Shown: positions 1 through 6,460 of the stretch, piece by piece
Position numbering within the stretch: position 1 is the first letter of the stretch
Layout: every line of letters starts with the position of its first letter
NCBI GenBank assembly: GCA_017882405.1
Contig: JADGPO010000094.1
Coordinates: 1 to 31,416, forward strand
Reading direction: 5' to 3'
DNA from: Solirubrobacteraceae bacterium
GTDB lineage: Bacteria; Actinomycetota; Thermoleophilia; Solirubrobacterales; Solirubrobacteraceae
DNA: 31,416 bases
Position numbers and translations under genes: made by a program
The notes under the pieces: model-generated
Database searches by the model: none
Told to the model about the DNA's origin: nothing
The model's input: only the letters and a program-made list of their open reading frames with translations

Positions 1-202
1 GATCGACGCGGCCAACTCGCACTACGCGCCCGTGGAACAGATCAAGCGCTTCGAGATCCTGCCCGAGGACTTCTCCCAGCCAACCGGCGAGCTCACCCCG
101 ACGCTGAAGGTCAAGCGCAGCATCGTCCAGCAGAAATACGCCGAGACGATCGATGCGATCTACCGCAGCCCGAGCGACCGCACGACCCAGCCGGCTCGCT
201 AG
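1..202 (+). CDS. Long-chain fatty acid-CoA ligase (AMP-forming), C-terminal end only
   Basis: Only the last 66 residues are in the window, read from base 2 to the TAG at 200-202. They match the C-terminal subdomain of FadD15/FAA1-type long-chain acyl-CoA synthetases: IKRFEILPEDFS, then GELTPTLKVKR, then a helix around QQKYAETIDAIY. The lysine of TPTLK corresponds to the A10-motif lysine that takes part in adenylation in this superfamily. The enzyme activates fatty acids to acyl-CoA with ATP in the cytoplasm. The start and the AMP-binding motifs lie outside the window. Family assignment is firm; substrate chain length is inferred from the family. Confidence 0.85.
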   Translation, partial: IDAANSHYAPVEQIKRFEILPEDFSQPTGELTPTLKVKRSIVQQKYAETIDAIYRSPSDRTTQPAR

Positions 203-405
203 GCCGCCCGGCAGCCGAGTCCTCCACGGTTGAGTCATCTATGGGGGGGCAGTGAGTGCGGCGTCTGCGCCGCGACCGGCCAGTCCGTAGAAGCCGTGGC
301 AAAGATAATCCTTGCCCTGCGGGATCCGCACCCTCGCGGGAGAGCAGCCGGTCTTCATCACGCTCGATGATGTGCGTTATGTCCTAAAGCCCTGTAAACG
401 CGCCA

Positions 406-432
406 GCCCGGGGACTAGCAGCAGCCCCGGGC
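406..432. terminator. GC-rich hairpin, possible terminator or attenuator
   Basis: A perfect 8-bp inverted repeat, GCCCGGGG then CCCCGGGC, is separated by 11 nt. No T-tract follows, so intrinsic termination in the E. coli sense is not supported. It lies 200 bases after the acyl-CoA ligase stop and could also be incidental in GC-rich DNA. Confidence 0.3.
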
Positions 433-773
433 GACCGACGGGCTCCGCGACGCCACGACTTGGCGGGGGTCGGTCGATCGCGTGCACCTGCTGCCGCGCA
501 GAGCAGGAGCCGACAGGCCACCGGCCGGATACCCGTCGCGTCGTCAAAGCGAGACGCGCGGCTGATTGCGGCGAGCGCGCCACAGCCGACGAGAGCCCTC
601 TGGGGGCTGCTGCCGTTGCACAGAATGGACAGCAGCAACGTGCCCCCGGTGAGCTAGCGATCGGAATCGGCTTAGACGGGGATGTGCCTGACACGCAATG
701 GCGCCCGCTCCCAGGCGACAGGAGGAGCGGAAGCGTGCGGCCTCCCTCCCCCGACCGCCGCGCAGGCCCCGGG

Positions 774-783
774 TAGACACAAT
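774..783 (+). promoter_or_regulatory. Promoter -10 for the GNAT gene, probably leaderless
   Basis: Overlapping candidates are TAGACA (774-779) and CACAAT (778-783). The second lies 6 nt before the ATG at 790, the spacing expected if transcription starts at the start codon. There is no Shine-Dalgarno sequence. CCGACC at 751-756 is 17 nt upstream of TAGACA and may be a weak -35. Confidence 0.5.
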
Positions 784-789
784 GCCCGG

Positions 790-1359
790 ATGGATAGCCA
801 CGAGCCGGACTTCATCGTCGTCGGCGAGAAGGTCGCGCTGGGACCCCTCCGGCGGGACCTCGCCGCCTCCTATGCCCGCTGGATGAACCAGCTCGAGGTC
901 CGGCGCGGCCTCGCCCACCTGGGCATCGCCACCCCGCAGACCCAGGAGAAGTGGGTGGAGGAGAACATCGAGAGGGGCGCGAAGCGCGAGCCCCAAGCCG
1001 TCGAGTTCACGGTCTACAACTGCACCGACTCCACACCGGTCGGCACCGCCGGCCTGTTCCAGATCGCCCATGCCCACGGCACAGCCGAATTTGCCATCGC
1101 GATCGGTGAGCGCCGCGGCCAGGGCCTCGGCACCGAGGCCACGCGGCTCGTGCTCGACTTCGCATTCCACGTGCTGCAGCTGCGCAATGTGCGGCTCGAG
1201 ACGCTTGAGTGGAACGTCGCGGGGTTAACGGCATACGAGCGCGCGGGCTTTCGCCGCGTCGGCGTCCGCCGGGGCGCGGTGATGAGTCGGGGCCGGCCGA
1301 CGGACATCGTGATCATGGACGCGGTCCCGGAGGACTTCGGTGCGTCGGTGCTGCGCTGA
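790..1359 (+). CDS. GNAT family N-acetyltransferase (RimJ/RimL-like)
   Basis: A 189-residue cytoplasmic protein with the GNAT fold. Residues 12-32 (VALGPLRRDLAASYARWMN) resemble the N-terminal strand and helix of RimJ/RimL-type enzymes. Residues 108-118 (RRGQGLGTEAT) are the acetyl-CoA-binding motif A, and residues 130-156 (LRNVRLETLEWN to YERAGF) are the usual motif B region. The family transfers acetyl from acetyl-CoA to an amine; the substrate cannot be read from sequence. The ATG at 790 was chosen because homology starts soon after it, a -10 hexamer sits 6 nt upstream, and the longer upstream frame has non-coding composition. It appears monocistronic. Confidence 0.85.
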   Translation: MDSHEPDFIVVGEKVALGPLRRDLAASYARWMNQLEVRRGLAHLGIATPQTQEKWVEENIERGAKREPQAVEFTVYNCTDSTPVGTAGLFQIAHAHGTAEFAIAIGERRGQGLGTEATRLVLDFAFHVLQLRNVRLETLEWNVAGLTAYERAGFRRVGVRRGAVMSRGRPTDIVIMDAVPEDFGASVLR

Positions 1360-2148
1360 GCAGCCAGGCGCCGAAGCTCGACACCTCGAGCGCCAGCTCA
1401 GCGGCTTCCCCGCCCTCCCCGTGCGTCCACGACGAGGGAGGCCGGTTGGGGAAGATCGCCATGCCATCAGTCCCACTGCCGCGTTGCGCGAATCGGGGCG
1501 GCGCGGCAACTCGATCGGACCGTCGTCGAAGCACTGCTGCTTGAGGTAAGAGTGGCAGAAAGGGGGCCTGATCGAAGGGCGGCGCCACGGAGGTTCTGGC
1601 AGCCGGGTGGGCGGCCAGCCGCCCAGCGAGTGGAGTACCGCGATGACGGCCGAGCAGGGCTCGAGGGGCCCGTGACCAGCGCCCCTGGTATTCGCCCACA
1701 AACGCGCATCAGGCCTTGCAGAATCCCCCGCCCCAGTCAAAGCAGTAGCTGGCGCGGGAGCCGGTCTCGCTCCTAACGCGGCGGCGGAATAACGACAACG
1801 CGACCAACCCGGCGCTGCGGCCTCCGCCCACAAGCAATCGCGGGCTTGCGCGACGTGCGACGCTTCTGCATTCACGAGCCACCGGCAGTCTGGAGCAGCC
1901 CTGCTGCCACAGCCGAGACGACCGCTTCCGGCCGAATCCAGCGACGTTCCCGGACCCCGCGGTCGTCTGATCACGACCGGAAAGACGCCATCTCGGCCGA
2001 TTGCCCCGTCGCAGTCAGCGTTCCCCTATCGAGACGCTGGCGCTGCTGCCGCATAGCGGTCTGTTCGCCCTAGAGCGCTGGGTAGCCGATCCCGGCCGAG
2101 CGTTACCGGCGGACCGGTGATGCGGATGACCGTCGAAAACGCGCCCTC
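1360..2148. other. Gene-free stretch
   Basis: About 790 bases between the acetyltransferase and a small minus-strand ORF. Frames on both strands are open only because of high GC; their products are Arg/Pro/Ser-rich without recognisable domains. One minus-strand segment around 1450-1560 has slightly more protein-like composition (HSYLKQQCFDDGPIEL), but with no start signal and no family I recognise. It may be decayed coding DNA. Confidence 0.45.
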
Positions 2149-2424
2149 CTACTTCGGCGTCAGCGACCACGGGTCAAGCTCGACCGTGAAGCCCTTCTTG
2201 GGCCCGTCGCCCTTTGTGGAGGCCGTGCTTGGGTCGCTGTCGCTAGCTGCAACGCAGACGCCCGTCACGCGGCCGGTCGGCGCGCCGGTTGCCCGCTGGA
2301 TTGCCACGGTATAGCGCGCGACCGAGAGCGACTCGGCGACGTCCCGCCCGTCGAGTTCGAAGACGCCCAGCGAACGAGCTACGATCCCTCCCGGGGTCGT
2401 CTCCGATCGACGGTACTGAGACAC
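2149..2424 (-). CDS. Hypothetical protein (91 aa)
   Basis: A small ORF starting at GTG 2424 and ending at TAG 2149-2151. I recognise no family. Composition is protein-like, with segments such as GVFELDGRDVAESLSVARYT and KGFTVELDPWSLTPK, and GC at codon third positions is fairly high, so it is probably real. There is no obvious Shine-Dalgarno site, signal peptide or membrane segment. It lies 70 bases downstream of another small ORF and in the same orientation as the eCIS-type effector gene, so the three may share a transcript. A second GTG at 2428 is in another frame and gives a less convincing product. Confidence 0.45.
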   Translation of the reverse strand: MSQYRRSETTPGGIVARSLGVFELDGRDVAESLSVARYTVAIQRATGAPTGRVTGVCVAASDSDPSTASTKGDGPKKGFTVELDPWSLTPK

Positions 2425-2494
2425 TCACTCAGACAAGAGAATCGAGACCGACCTACAAACCAAGTCTCCGCGAAACGGTCCGGCTCACGGGGCG

Positions 2495-2740
2495 CTACTG
2501 CGGGAGGTCGGCGTTGGCCGCCGCGATCTCCTTGATCACCGAGGCGCTGTAGGACGCGTTGTCGTTGTATGCGCCAAAGCCGTTGTCCTTGCCCTTCGCG
2601 CCGGGGATGACGAACTTGTGGTTGACGATGTTGGCGTAGGCCTTGGGATCGCCATCGTCCTCCTTGAGCGTAAACGCTCGTCCCGCGCGCGCGTGAATCG
2701 GTGCGCTGAGCGGCAAGTCGTCCTGTTCGCTGATTGGCAA
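2495..2740 (-). CDS. Hypothetical small protein downstream of the effector (about 81 aa)
   Basis: The C-terminal part is clearly coding: from about AFTLKEDDGDPK onward nearly every codon ends in G or C, and the product (NHKFVIPGAKGKDNGFGAYN, ending in KEIAAANADLPQ) is balanced and acidic-polar. I do not recognise the family. The start is unclear. I chose TTG at 2740, five bases after the effector stop, which would couple the two genes; TTG at 2716 is an alternative, and the frame stays open back to 2833 inside the effector gene. No signal peptide is visible. Its position immediately after a predicted wall-acting toxin allows an immunity or chaperone role, but nothing in the sequence proves it. 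Confidence 0.5.
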   Translation of the reverse strand: MPISEQDDLPLSAPIHARAGRAFTLKEDDGDPKAYANIVNHKFVIPGAKGKDNGFGAYNDNASYSASVIKEIAAANADLPQ

Positions 2741-2745
2741 GTCGC

Positions 2746-3846
2746 TCAGGTCAGGACCTGAATCACCGTCGAGAGGACCGGCGCGAACGGGAAGAGCGCC
2801 TGCACCCAGTCGGGGCAGGCCGTCCCGACGCAAAGGGGCACGCGGCCGCCGGCGCCCTTGGGTCCGGACAGGGTGCGGACATAGCCGAACACGTCCTCAT
2901 TCAGCGTCTTCAGACAGCCGCTGGAGACCGGGTCCGCTCGGTTGCCGGCATGGAGGAAGAAGCCGCCCCGCTCGGAATGACGGCCGGTCCCCGGGATCGG
3001 GACACTGACGCCGCCCTCGATCGTGACTCGCTGGGAGCCCCAGCAGTCCTGCGGTGAGCCGCAGGTCGTCGTGCGGGTCCCGACAACGCAGGGGATGTGA
3101 CAGTAATGGGCGCCGGTGCACTCGAACAGATCCGTGGATTGGACCTCCTGATAGCCGGAGTCGAGTCCGCCCGCTCCGCAGACGCCGGGCTCGATCTTCG
3201 TGACCGGCCGGCGGGTCCGCTGGGGATGCATGAAATAGGTGTGTGTCGGGATCGGGCCGGCGCCGACCTCCCACTCGTCGGTGCCGGGATGCCCCGAGAC
3301 GGCGGGGCAGGCGTACATGAACGAGCCGCCCCCGAACACGAGGATGGTGCCGGTCTGCCCGCCGGTGTAGGCGACCATGTCGTTCTTGGCCCGCATCAGG
3401 CGGCGCCCCACCTGGCGCGCCACGTACGGCGATCGCGCGAGCGGTCGCGGCAGGGCCGGCGCCGCGTGCGGCGAGACCGCGCCCTGTGACAGCGCCATGA
3501 CCCCGTTGCCGGCGTGGCGCCCTGCCGCCGCGCGCTGCAGATGCCGACCCATCTCGACCGTCAACTCATCGTCATCCCCGGGTTTTCTGCAGGCGCCGCC
3601 GCACTTGCAGGCGCCCTGGCAGCGTGCCAGCGTCGGATTCGCGGCGCGAGCGCCCGTCCGCGTCTGACGCATCGCCGCGACCGTCGCGCGGTTGCCCGCG
3701 GTGCGCTGAAGGGCCAGGACCGCCTGGCGATCCGCCACGGTGCCACCCGTCCGAGCGCGCTGGCCGATCGCCGTCGAGCGCGACGGACTCGCCTGCCTGC
3801 TCCGGAGGTCGTCTCGCGGCGCCTGCACGAGTCCATGCTGACCCAT
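2746..3846 (-). CDS. Orphan eCIS-cargo-like protein with C-terminal L,D-transpeptidase-like (Tlde1/DUF2778-like) domain
   Basis: A 366-residue protein in two parts. Residues 1-150 are an Arg/Ala-rich, low-order leader. It holds LALQRTAGNRA at 44-54, a motif typical of proteins carrying the eCIS-associated DUF4157 region, and a CxxxCxCxxxC cluster (Cys76, 80, 82, 86) followed by acidic residues and HLQR, also common in that group. The DUF4157 HExxH site is absent. Residues 155-345 resemble the Tlde1/L,D-transpeptidase-like fold: FGGGSFMYACPAVSG, GPIPTHTYFMHP, then RGGFFLHAGN with VSSGCLK (His299, Ser308-309, Cys311 as catalytic candidates). About 70 Cys-rich residues are inserted between. The family cuts or exchanges peptidoglycan stem peptides. 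There is no N-terminal signal peptide, which fits loading into an injection particle rather than Sec export. No eCIS structural genes are in the window. Confidence 0.65.
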   Translation of the reverse strand: MGQHGLVQAPRDDLRSRQASPSRSTAIGQRARTGGTVADRQAVLALQRTAGNRATVAAMRQTRTGARAANPTLARCQGACKCGGACRKPGDDDELTVEMGRHLQRAAAGRHAGNGVMALSQGAVSPHAAPALPRPLARSPYVARQVGRRLMRAKNDMVAYTGGQTGTILVFGGGSFMYACPAVSGHPGTDEWEVGAGPIPTHTYFMHPQRTRRPVTKIEPGVCGAGGLDSGYQEVQSTDLFECTGAHYCHIPCVVGTRTTTCGSPQDCWGSQRVTIEGGVSVPIPGTGRHSERGGFFLHAGNRADPVSSGCLKTLNEDVFGYVRTLSGPKGAGGRVPLCVGTACPDWVQALFPFAPVLSTVIQVLT

Positions 3847-4272
3847 GTGGGCAGCTTCTCAGACGGACGCCTCAAGGACAACGAATTCGGCACAAGAGCC
3901 CGACCCCTTCCTCGGCTTCCGGGAAGCGTGGACAGGAACGGGTCGTACGTCTCGCCGCGCCGGATGAGCGGCGTACTCGGCAGGATCTGGCGTTCTCATG
4001 GCGGGATCATTCGCGCTCTTCAGCGCCGCCTGCGCCTGAGCGCCGCGTCTTGCCGCTTGGGGTGGTGTGTTGCAGGCCTTCTTTATCGCCATCGGGTTTG
4101 GATGGCTCACGGCCCTCTTCTGGCGGGCCTGGCGGCTACTGACTGCCCCGGCCTGATGCCATGACGGCAATCCGGAGGCGCGCGGCTCCCAACCACGGCG
4201 CGAGCCCGCGCCCCTGGCCGACCCTTCCCCCTTTCATCCTCAGCAGGCGGCGGATCGATCCTCTGGTCCGGA
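3847..4272. other. Gene-free divergent region upstream of the effector
   Basis: About 425 bases between the divergent effector and SRPBCC genes. No frame gives a recognisable protein. I found no clear Shine-Dalgarno site or -10 element for the effector start at 3846, so that promoter is not assigned. Confidence 0.45.
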
Positions 4273-4278
4273 TAGCAT
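4273..4278 (+). promoter_or_regulatory. -10 element TAGCAT for the SRPBCC gene (leaderless)
   Basis: TAGCAT ends 6 nt before the ATG at 4285 and there is no Shine-Dalgarno sequence between them. No good -35 is present at 17 nt spacing. Confidence 0.65.
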
Positions 4279-4284
4279 CGACGC

Positions 4285-4767
4285 ATGGCCGATTTGGAGG
4301 GGACGCGGTCGATCGAGATCGCTGCGCCGCTCAAGCGCTGTTTTGCCATTGCGGCCGATCTGGATCGTGTGCCGGAGTGGCATGGCGCGATGACCGCTGT
4401 CGAGGTGCTGGAGCGCGATAGCGATGATCGCGCGACGGTGGTCGAAAGCGAGATGGACGCCTCCGTCGCACGTGTGCGGATGCGACTGCGCTTCAGCTAT
4501 GACGATCCGGTCGGTGTGCGGTGGACGCGCGAGAGCGGTGACCTACGCTCGCTGGAGGGCTCGTGGCGCTTCGAGGATCGCGGTGACGGCCTGACGGTGG
4601 CGACCTATCGCTTGGAGATCGGCGTCGGTCGGCGCGTTGCCGTCATCGTCCGAACGGTTCGCGGACCGGTGCGCGACCGGGTCGAAGCGCTGCTGACCGA
4701 TCGCCCGGTCGAAGGACTCAAGGCGCGCGCCGAAGCCGTCGCTCAGGACAGGCCGAAGACCTCGTAG
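4285..4767 (+). CDS. SRPBCC family protein (polyketide cyclase/START-like)
   Basis: 160 residues. The opening (GTRSIEIAAPLKRCFAIAAD, followed by DRVPEWHGAM) is the classic SRPBCC first strand and helix: a beta-strand, 'AP' with a following helix, then the 'PEWH' turn. Alternating strands follow (RVRMRLRFSYDDPVGVRW, SLEGSWRFEDRGDGLTVATY) and a C-terminal amphipathic helix covers 130-155. The fold makes a hydrophobic ligand cavity; ligand and reaction are unknown. The ATG is set by the -10 hexamer 6 nt upstream. It converges on the lipoprotein gene at 4820 with 52 bases between stops. A cytoplasmic location is inferred from the lack of a signal peptide. Confidence 0.8.
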   Translation: MADLEGTRSIEIAAPLKRCFAIAADLDRVPEWHGAMTAVEVLERDSDDRATVVESEMDASVARVRMRLRFSYDDPVGVRWTRESGDLRSLEGSWRFEDRGDGLTVATYRLEIGVGRRVAVIVRTVRGPVRDRVEALLTDRPVEGLKARAEAVAQDRPKTS

Positions 4768-4819
4768 AGCTTCGCCGCGCCGGGTGGTGTACCGGCAATC
4801 TCCAGATCTCGGCGGCTCG

Positions 4820-5335
4820 CTAGCAGGGACTCCAGGATCGCTGCAGGTACTCCTTGTCCAGCAACTGCCCCGAGTTGAGGGTGAGCACGAGACTCGAGTA
4901 ATAGTGGCGACCGGAGCACGCGCGCATGCTGGTGAGACGGATCGAGACGAGCGCGCTGTGCGCCGGCGCCTCAGCACAGTTCGGATTACAGCCGTGGTAC
5001 TGGGCGTTCCCGCTCCCCGTCGCTGTCGGGCCACCCCAGGAGCTCCACTGGACGCCGCTCACGAACAGGGTCCCGTCGCCAGTGAGCTCCAACGAAGCCG
5101 GCCTCTGCCGCGCGCGACCGACAACACCTGCGAAATACACACTGCCGGTCGTCGTCGCAGTCGCACTGGTTGTCGTCGATGCCGTCGCAGTCGACGTTGC
5201 CGGCTGCGTGGTCGTGCTGGTGACCGGCGCGGGGGACGGCGCGGGAGCGCGCTTCGTGACCGTCTTGGTTGTCGTCGAGCCGCATGACGCCAGCGCGAGC
5301 ACCGCCCCAGCAGCCAGTAGACCGCGTCCGATCAC
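4820..5335 (-). CDS. Secreted lipoprotein with Thr-rich linker
   Basis: 171 residues starting at GTG 5335. Residues 1-18 form a lipoprotein signal (hydrophobic LLAAGAVLALASC, lipobox LASC), so Cys18 should be lipidated and the protein held on the outer face of the membrane. Residues 20-64 are a Thr/Ser/Ala/Pro-rich flexible linker. Residues 66-171 form a compact domain (ASLELTGDGTLFVSGVQWSS, NAQYHGCNPNC, ending QRSWSPC) with four Cys (116, 120, 140, 171) that may form two disulfides. I recognise this as a small actinobacterial secreted domain of unknown role. The start was chosen because the signal peptide begins there and TATGAT sits 6 nt upstream; the frame stays open upstream but has shadow composition. 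Confidence 0.75.
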   Translation of the reverse strand: MIGRGLLAAGAVLALASCGSTTTKTVTKRAPAPSPAPVTSTTTQPATSTATASTTTSATATTTGSVYFAGVVGRARQRPASLELTGDGTLFVSGVQWSSWGGPTATGSGNAQYHGCNPNCAEAPAHSALVSIRLTSMRACSGRHYYSSLVLTLNSGQLLDKEYLQRSWSPC

Positions 5336-5341
5336 GGCCCG

Positions 5342-5347
5342 ATCATA
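5342..5347 (-). promoter_or_regulatory. -10 element TATGAT for the lipoprotein gene (leaderless)
   Basis: On the minus strand TATGAT is followed by 6 nt and then the GTG at 5335. No Shine-Dalgarno site is present. This is the closest match to the consensus TATAAT among the minus-strand promoters here. Confidence 0.65.
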
Positions 5348-5591
5348 TGCGCGCGGCGCCCGACAGGCCGGCGAAGTTCTCGAGTGCGGGCGAGCCGTTC
5401 GGATCAGCCGGTCGCGTTCAACTGGATCTGACGGATCCGACTGGACATTGAGACCGACTCCTTGTCGGTTCGTTGTCGGCCTGCGGCCGCGTCGCTGATC
5501 TTTGACCCTCGCTGCAGTGCGAACCATGTGGCCAACCCCGCCGGGTGGTGGCGGACAACCGACGTCTGCTGCGCCGGCAAACGAAAACCCG

Positions 5592-5620
5592 CTTGCGCGG
5601 AGAGGCGGCAGGTGGACAAT
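5592..5620 (+). promoter_or_regulatory. Leadered promoter for the 5660 gene
   Basis: CTTGCG (5592-5597) and GACAAT (5615-5620) are separated by 17 nt, giving a predicted start near 5627 and a leader of about 33 nt. The leader contains AGAGGA (5649-5654), five bases before the ATG. The rest of the 5336-5591 divergent region shows nothing I can assign. Confidence 0.5.
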
Positions 5621-5659
5621 GCTGGTCGTGGAGCATCCCGACGACCGCAGAGGACTGAG

Positions 5660-6130
5660 ATGACAAGAAAGGCAGAGTTCAACGCCGAGGAGTGGTCCAC
5701 GATCGTCGACGGGCCGCTCTATGCCGGCATGCGCGTGATCAGCGCCGACCGCGGCGGGACGCTGCGCGAGAGCCTGGCCATGGGCCGCGTCTACCAGGAG
5801 GCGCGCCAGCACCATGGGGAGAGCGAGCTGCTCGACGAGTTGGTCAAGTCGCCGCCGGCGATCGATCCCGATCGGGTTAAGGAAGCAGGCGGGGACATTG
5901 CGGCCCTCACGTCAAAGCAGCTGAGTGAGGCGATCTCGATCCTCGAGCAGAAGGCGACGCCCGAGGAGATCGACGCGTACAAGAGGTTTGTGATGACCCT
6001 TGCGCAGGCGGTGGCCAACGCCCATAAGGAGGGCGGGTTTCTCGGTATCGGCGGCAAGGAGATCAGCGACGCCGAGAACCAAGCGCTCGACGAGATCTCG
6101 AAAGCGCTGGGCGCACCCCCGGCGGCCTGA
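5660..6130 (+). CDS. Conserved hypothetical protein (156 aa, helical)
   Basis: A soluble, mostly helical, acidic protein without signal peptide or membrane segment. The N-terminus (FNAEEWSTIVDGPLYAGMRV) and the C-terminus (HKEGGFLGIGGKEISDAE, then NQALDEISKALG) resemble a conserved bacterial family of about 150 residues that I know only as uncharacterised; the glycine-rich FLGIGGKEISDAE stretch is its most distinctive part. The alternation of helices is loosely like TerB-type helical proteins, but I would not assign that. The start is firm: AGAGGA precedes ATG 5660 by five bases. It is divergent from the lipoprotein gene and converges on the truncated ORF starting at 6283. Confidence 0.7.
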   Translation: MTRKAEFNAEEWSTIVDGPLYAGMRVISADRGGTLRESLAMGRVYQEARQHHGESELLDELVKSPPAIDPDRVKEAGGDIAALTSKQLSEAISILEQKATPEEIDAYKRFVMTLAQAVANAHKEGGFLGIGGKEISDAENQALDEISKALGAPPAA

Positions 6131-6283
6131 GCACCGCTCGGTCGCTGTCACGCGCACCCGGCGGCCGGACGGGTGGGCTACGTGGGGCGCGGTCATGATG
6201 TGGGTGCCGGCTCGCTTGAGTTGCGCGATGGTCGGGTTGTCGGCGGCGTTGGTGATGACGGCCGACTGCACATCGACGGCCAT
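6131..6283 (-). pseudogene. 5' remnant of an unidentified gene with intact start signals
   Basis: An ATG at 6283 has a good ribosome binding site (AAAGGGGA, about seven bases upstream) and encodes about 50 protein-like residues (AVITNAADNPTIAQLKRAG, THIMTAPHVAHPSGRRVRV). After that the frame runs antisense through the end of the 5660 gene and turns into shadow sequence, so the gene appears cut off. I do not recognise the product. The TetR-type operator 24 bases upstream and the TetR fragment on the other side suggest it was the regulated target of a divergent pair. It could alternatively be expressed as a short protein. Confidence 0.5.
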
Positions 6284-6306
6284 TCCGGTCCCCTTTACGT
6301 GTAATC

Positions 6307-6325
6307 ATTACTCACTACGAGTAAT
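6307..6325. promoter_or_regulatory. TetR-type operator palindrome
   Basis: The perfect inverted repeat ATTACTC-N5-GAGTAAT stands out as AT-rich in a GC-rich window. It sits between the start of the 6283 minus-strand ORF and the TetR C-terminal fragment, exactly where an autoregulated divergent TetR operator would be. The match to TetR-family operators is by form and position, not by a known site. Confidence 0.65.
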
Positions 6326-6334
6326 AAAGCGCCC

Positions 6335-6460
6335 GGCCTCGACGTCAACCGCGCCACCGACATCCTCTGGTCTCTCAACCTCTCCAACCTGTGGCAGCTG
6401 CTCGTCGTGGAGCGCGGCTGGACGCCCAAGCAGCGCCTCGCGGCCGTCGCCGCTCCATGA
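6335..6460 (+). pseudogene. TetR family regulator remnant (C-terminus only)
   Basis: The last 41 codons of a TetR-type regulator are readable in one frame: DVNRATDILWSLNLSNLWQL, then LLVVERGWTPKQRLAAVAAP. The ATDILW(S/A)L and (L/V)VxERGW(S/T)P elements are typical of the C-terminal ligand domain of actinobacterial TetR proteins. The DNA-binding domain and about 150 residues are gone; only 9 bases separate the operator from this fragment, so a deletion fused the two. Its TGA overlaps the ATG of the next gene (ATGA), so the two were probably once translationally coupled. No function is expected for the fragment. Confidence 0.7.

Larger units (their letters stand above)
203..789. other. Gene-free stretch downstream of the acyl-CoA ligase
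   Basis: About 590 bases with no convincing gene. Open frames here are rich in Arg, Pro, Ser and Gly, lack family motifs and have no ribosome binding site. The only structures I see are a GC-rich hairpin at 406-432 and a promoter-like element just before the acetyltransferase. A short unknown RNA cannot be excluded. Confidence 0.5.

Noticed and set aside
312..776. Possible gene between the acyl-CoA ligase and the acetyltransferase
   Set aside because: The frame is Arg/Pro/Gly/Ser-rich, has no ribosome binding site or domain, and crosses a GC-rich hairpin.
1225..1974. Minus-strand open frame of about 250 codons
   Set aside because: It overlaps the 3' end of the acetyltransferase, has random-like composition and no start signals.
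2495..2833. The small ORF as a frameshifted extension of the effector, or starting at TTG 2833
   Set aside because: The effector ends in its own frame after its conserved C-terminal part, and codon bias of the small ORF becomes convincing only downstream of the effector stop.
3883..3896. Sequence resembling the EcoRI cDNA-library adapter (GAATTCGGCACGAG)
   Set aside because: It reads GAATTCGGCACAAG with a mismatch, lies inside continuous GC-rich DNA and has no vector sequence next to it; chance similarity is more likely.
5336..5815. Upstream extension of the lipoprotein frame
   Set aside because: The lipoprotein signal peptide starts at GTG 5335 with TATGAT six bases upstream; the extension has non-coding composition and would bury the signal.
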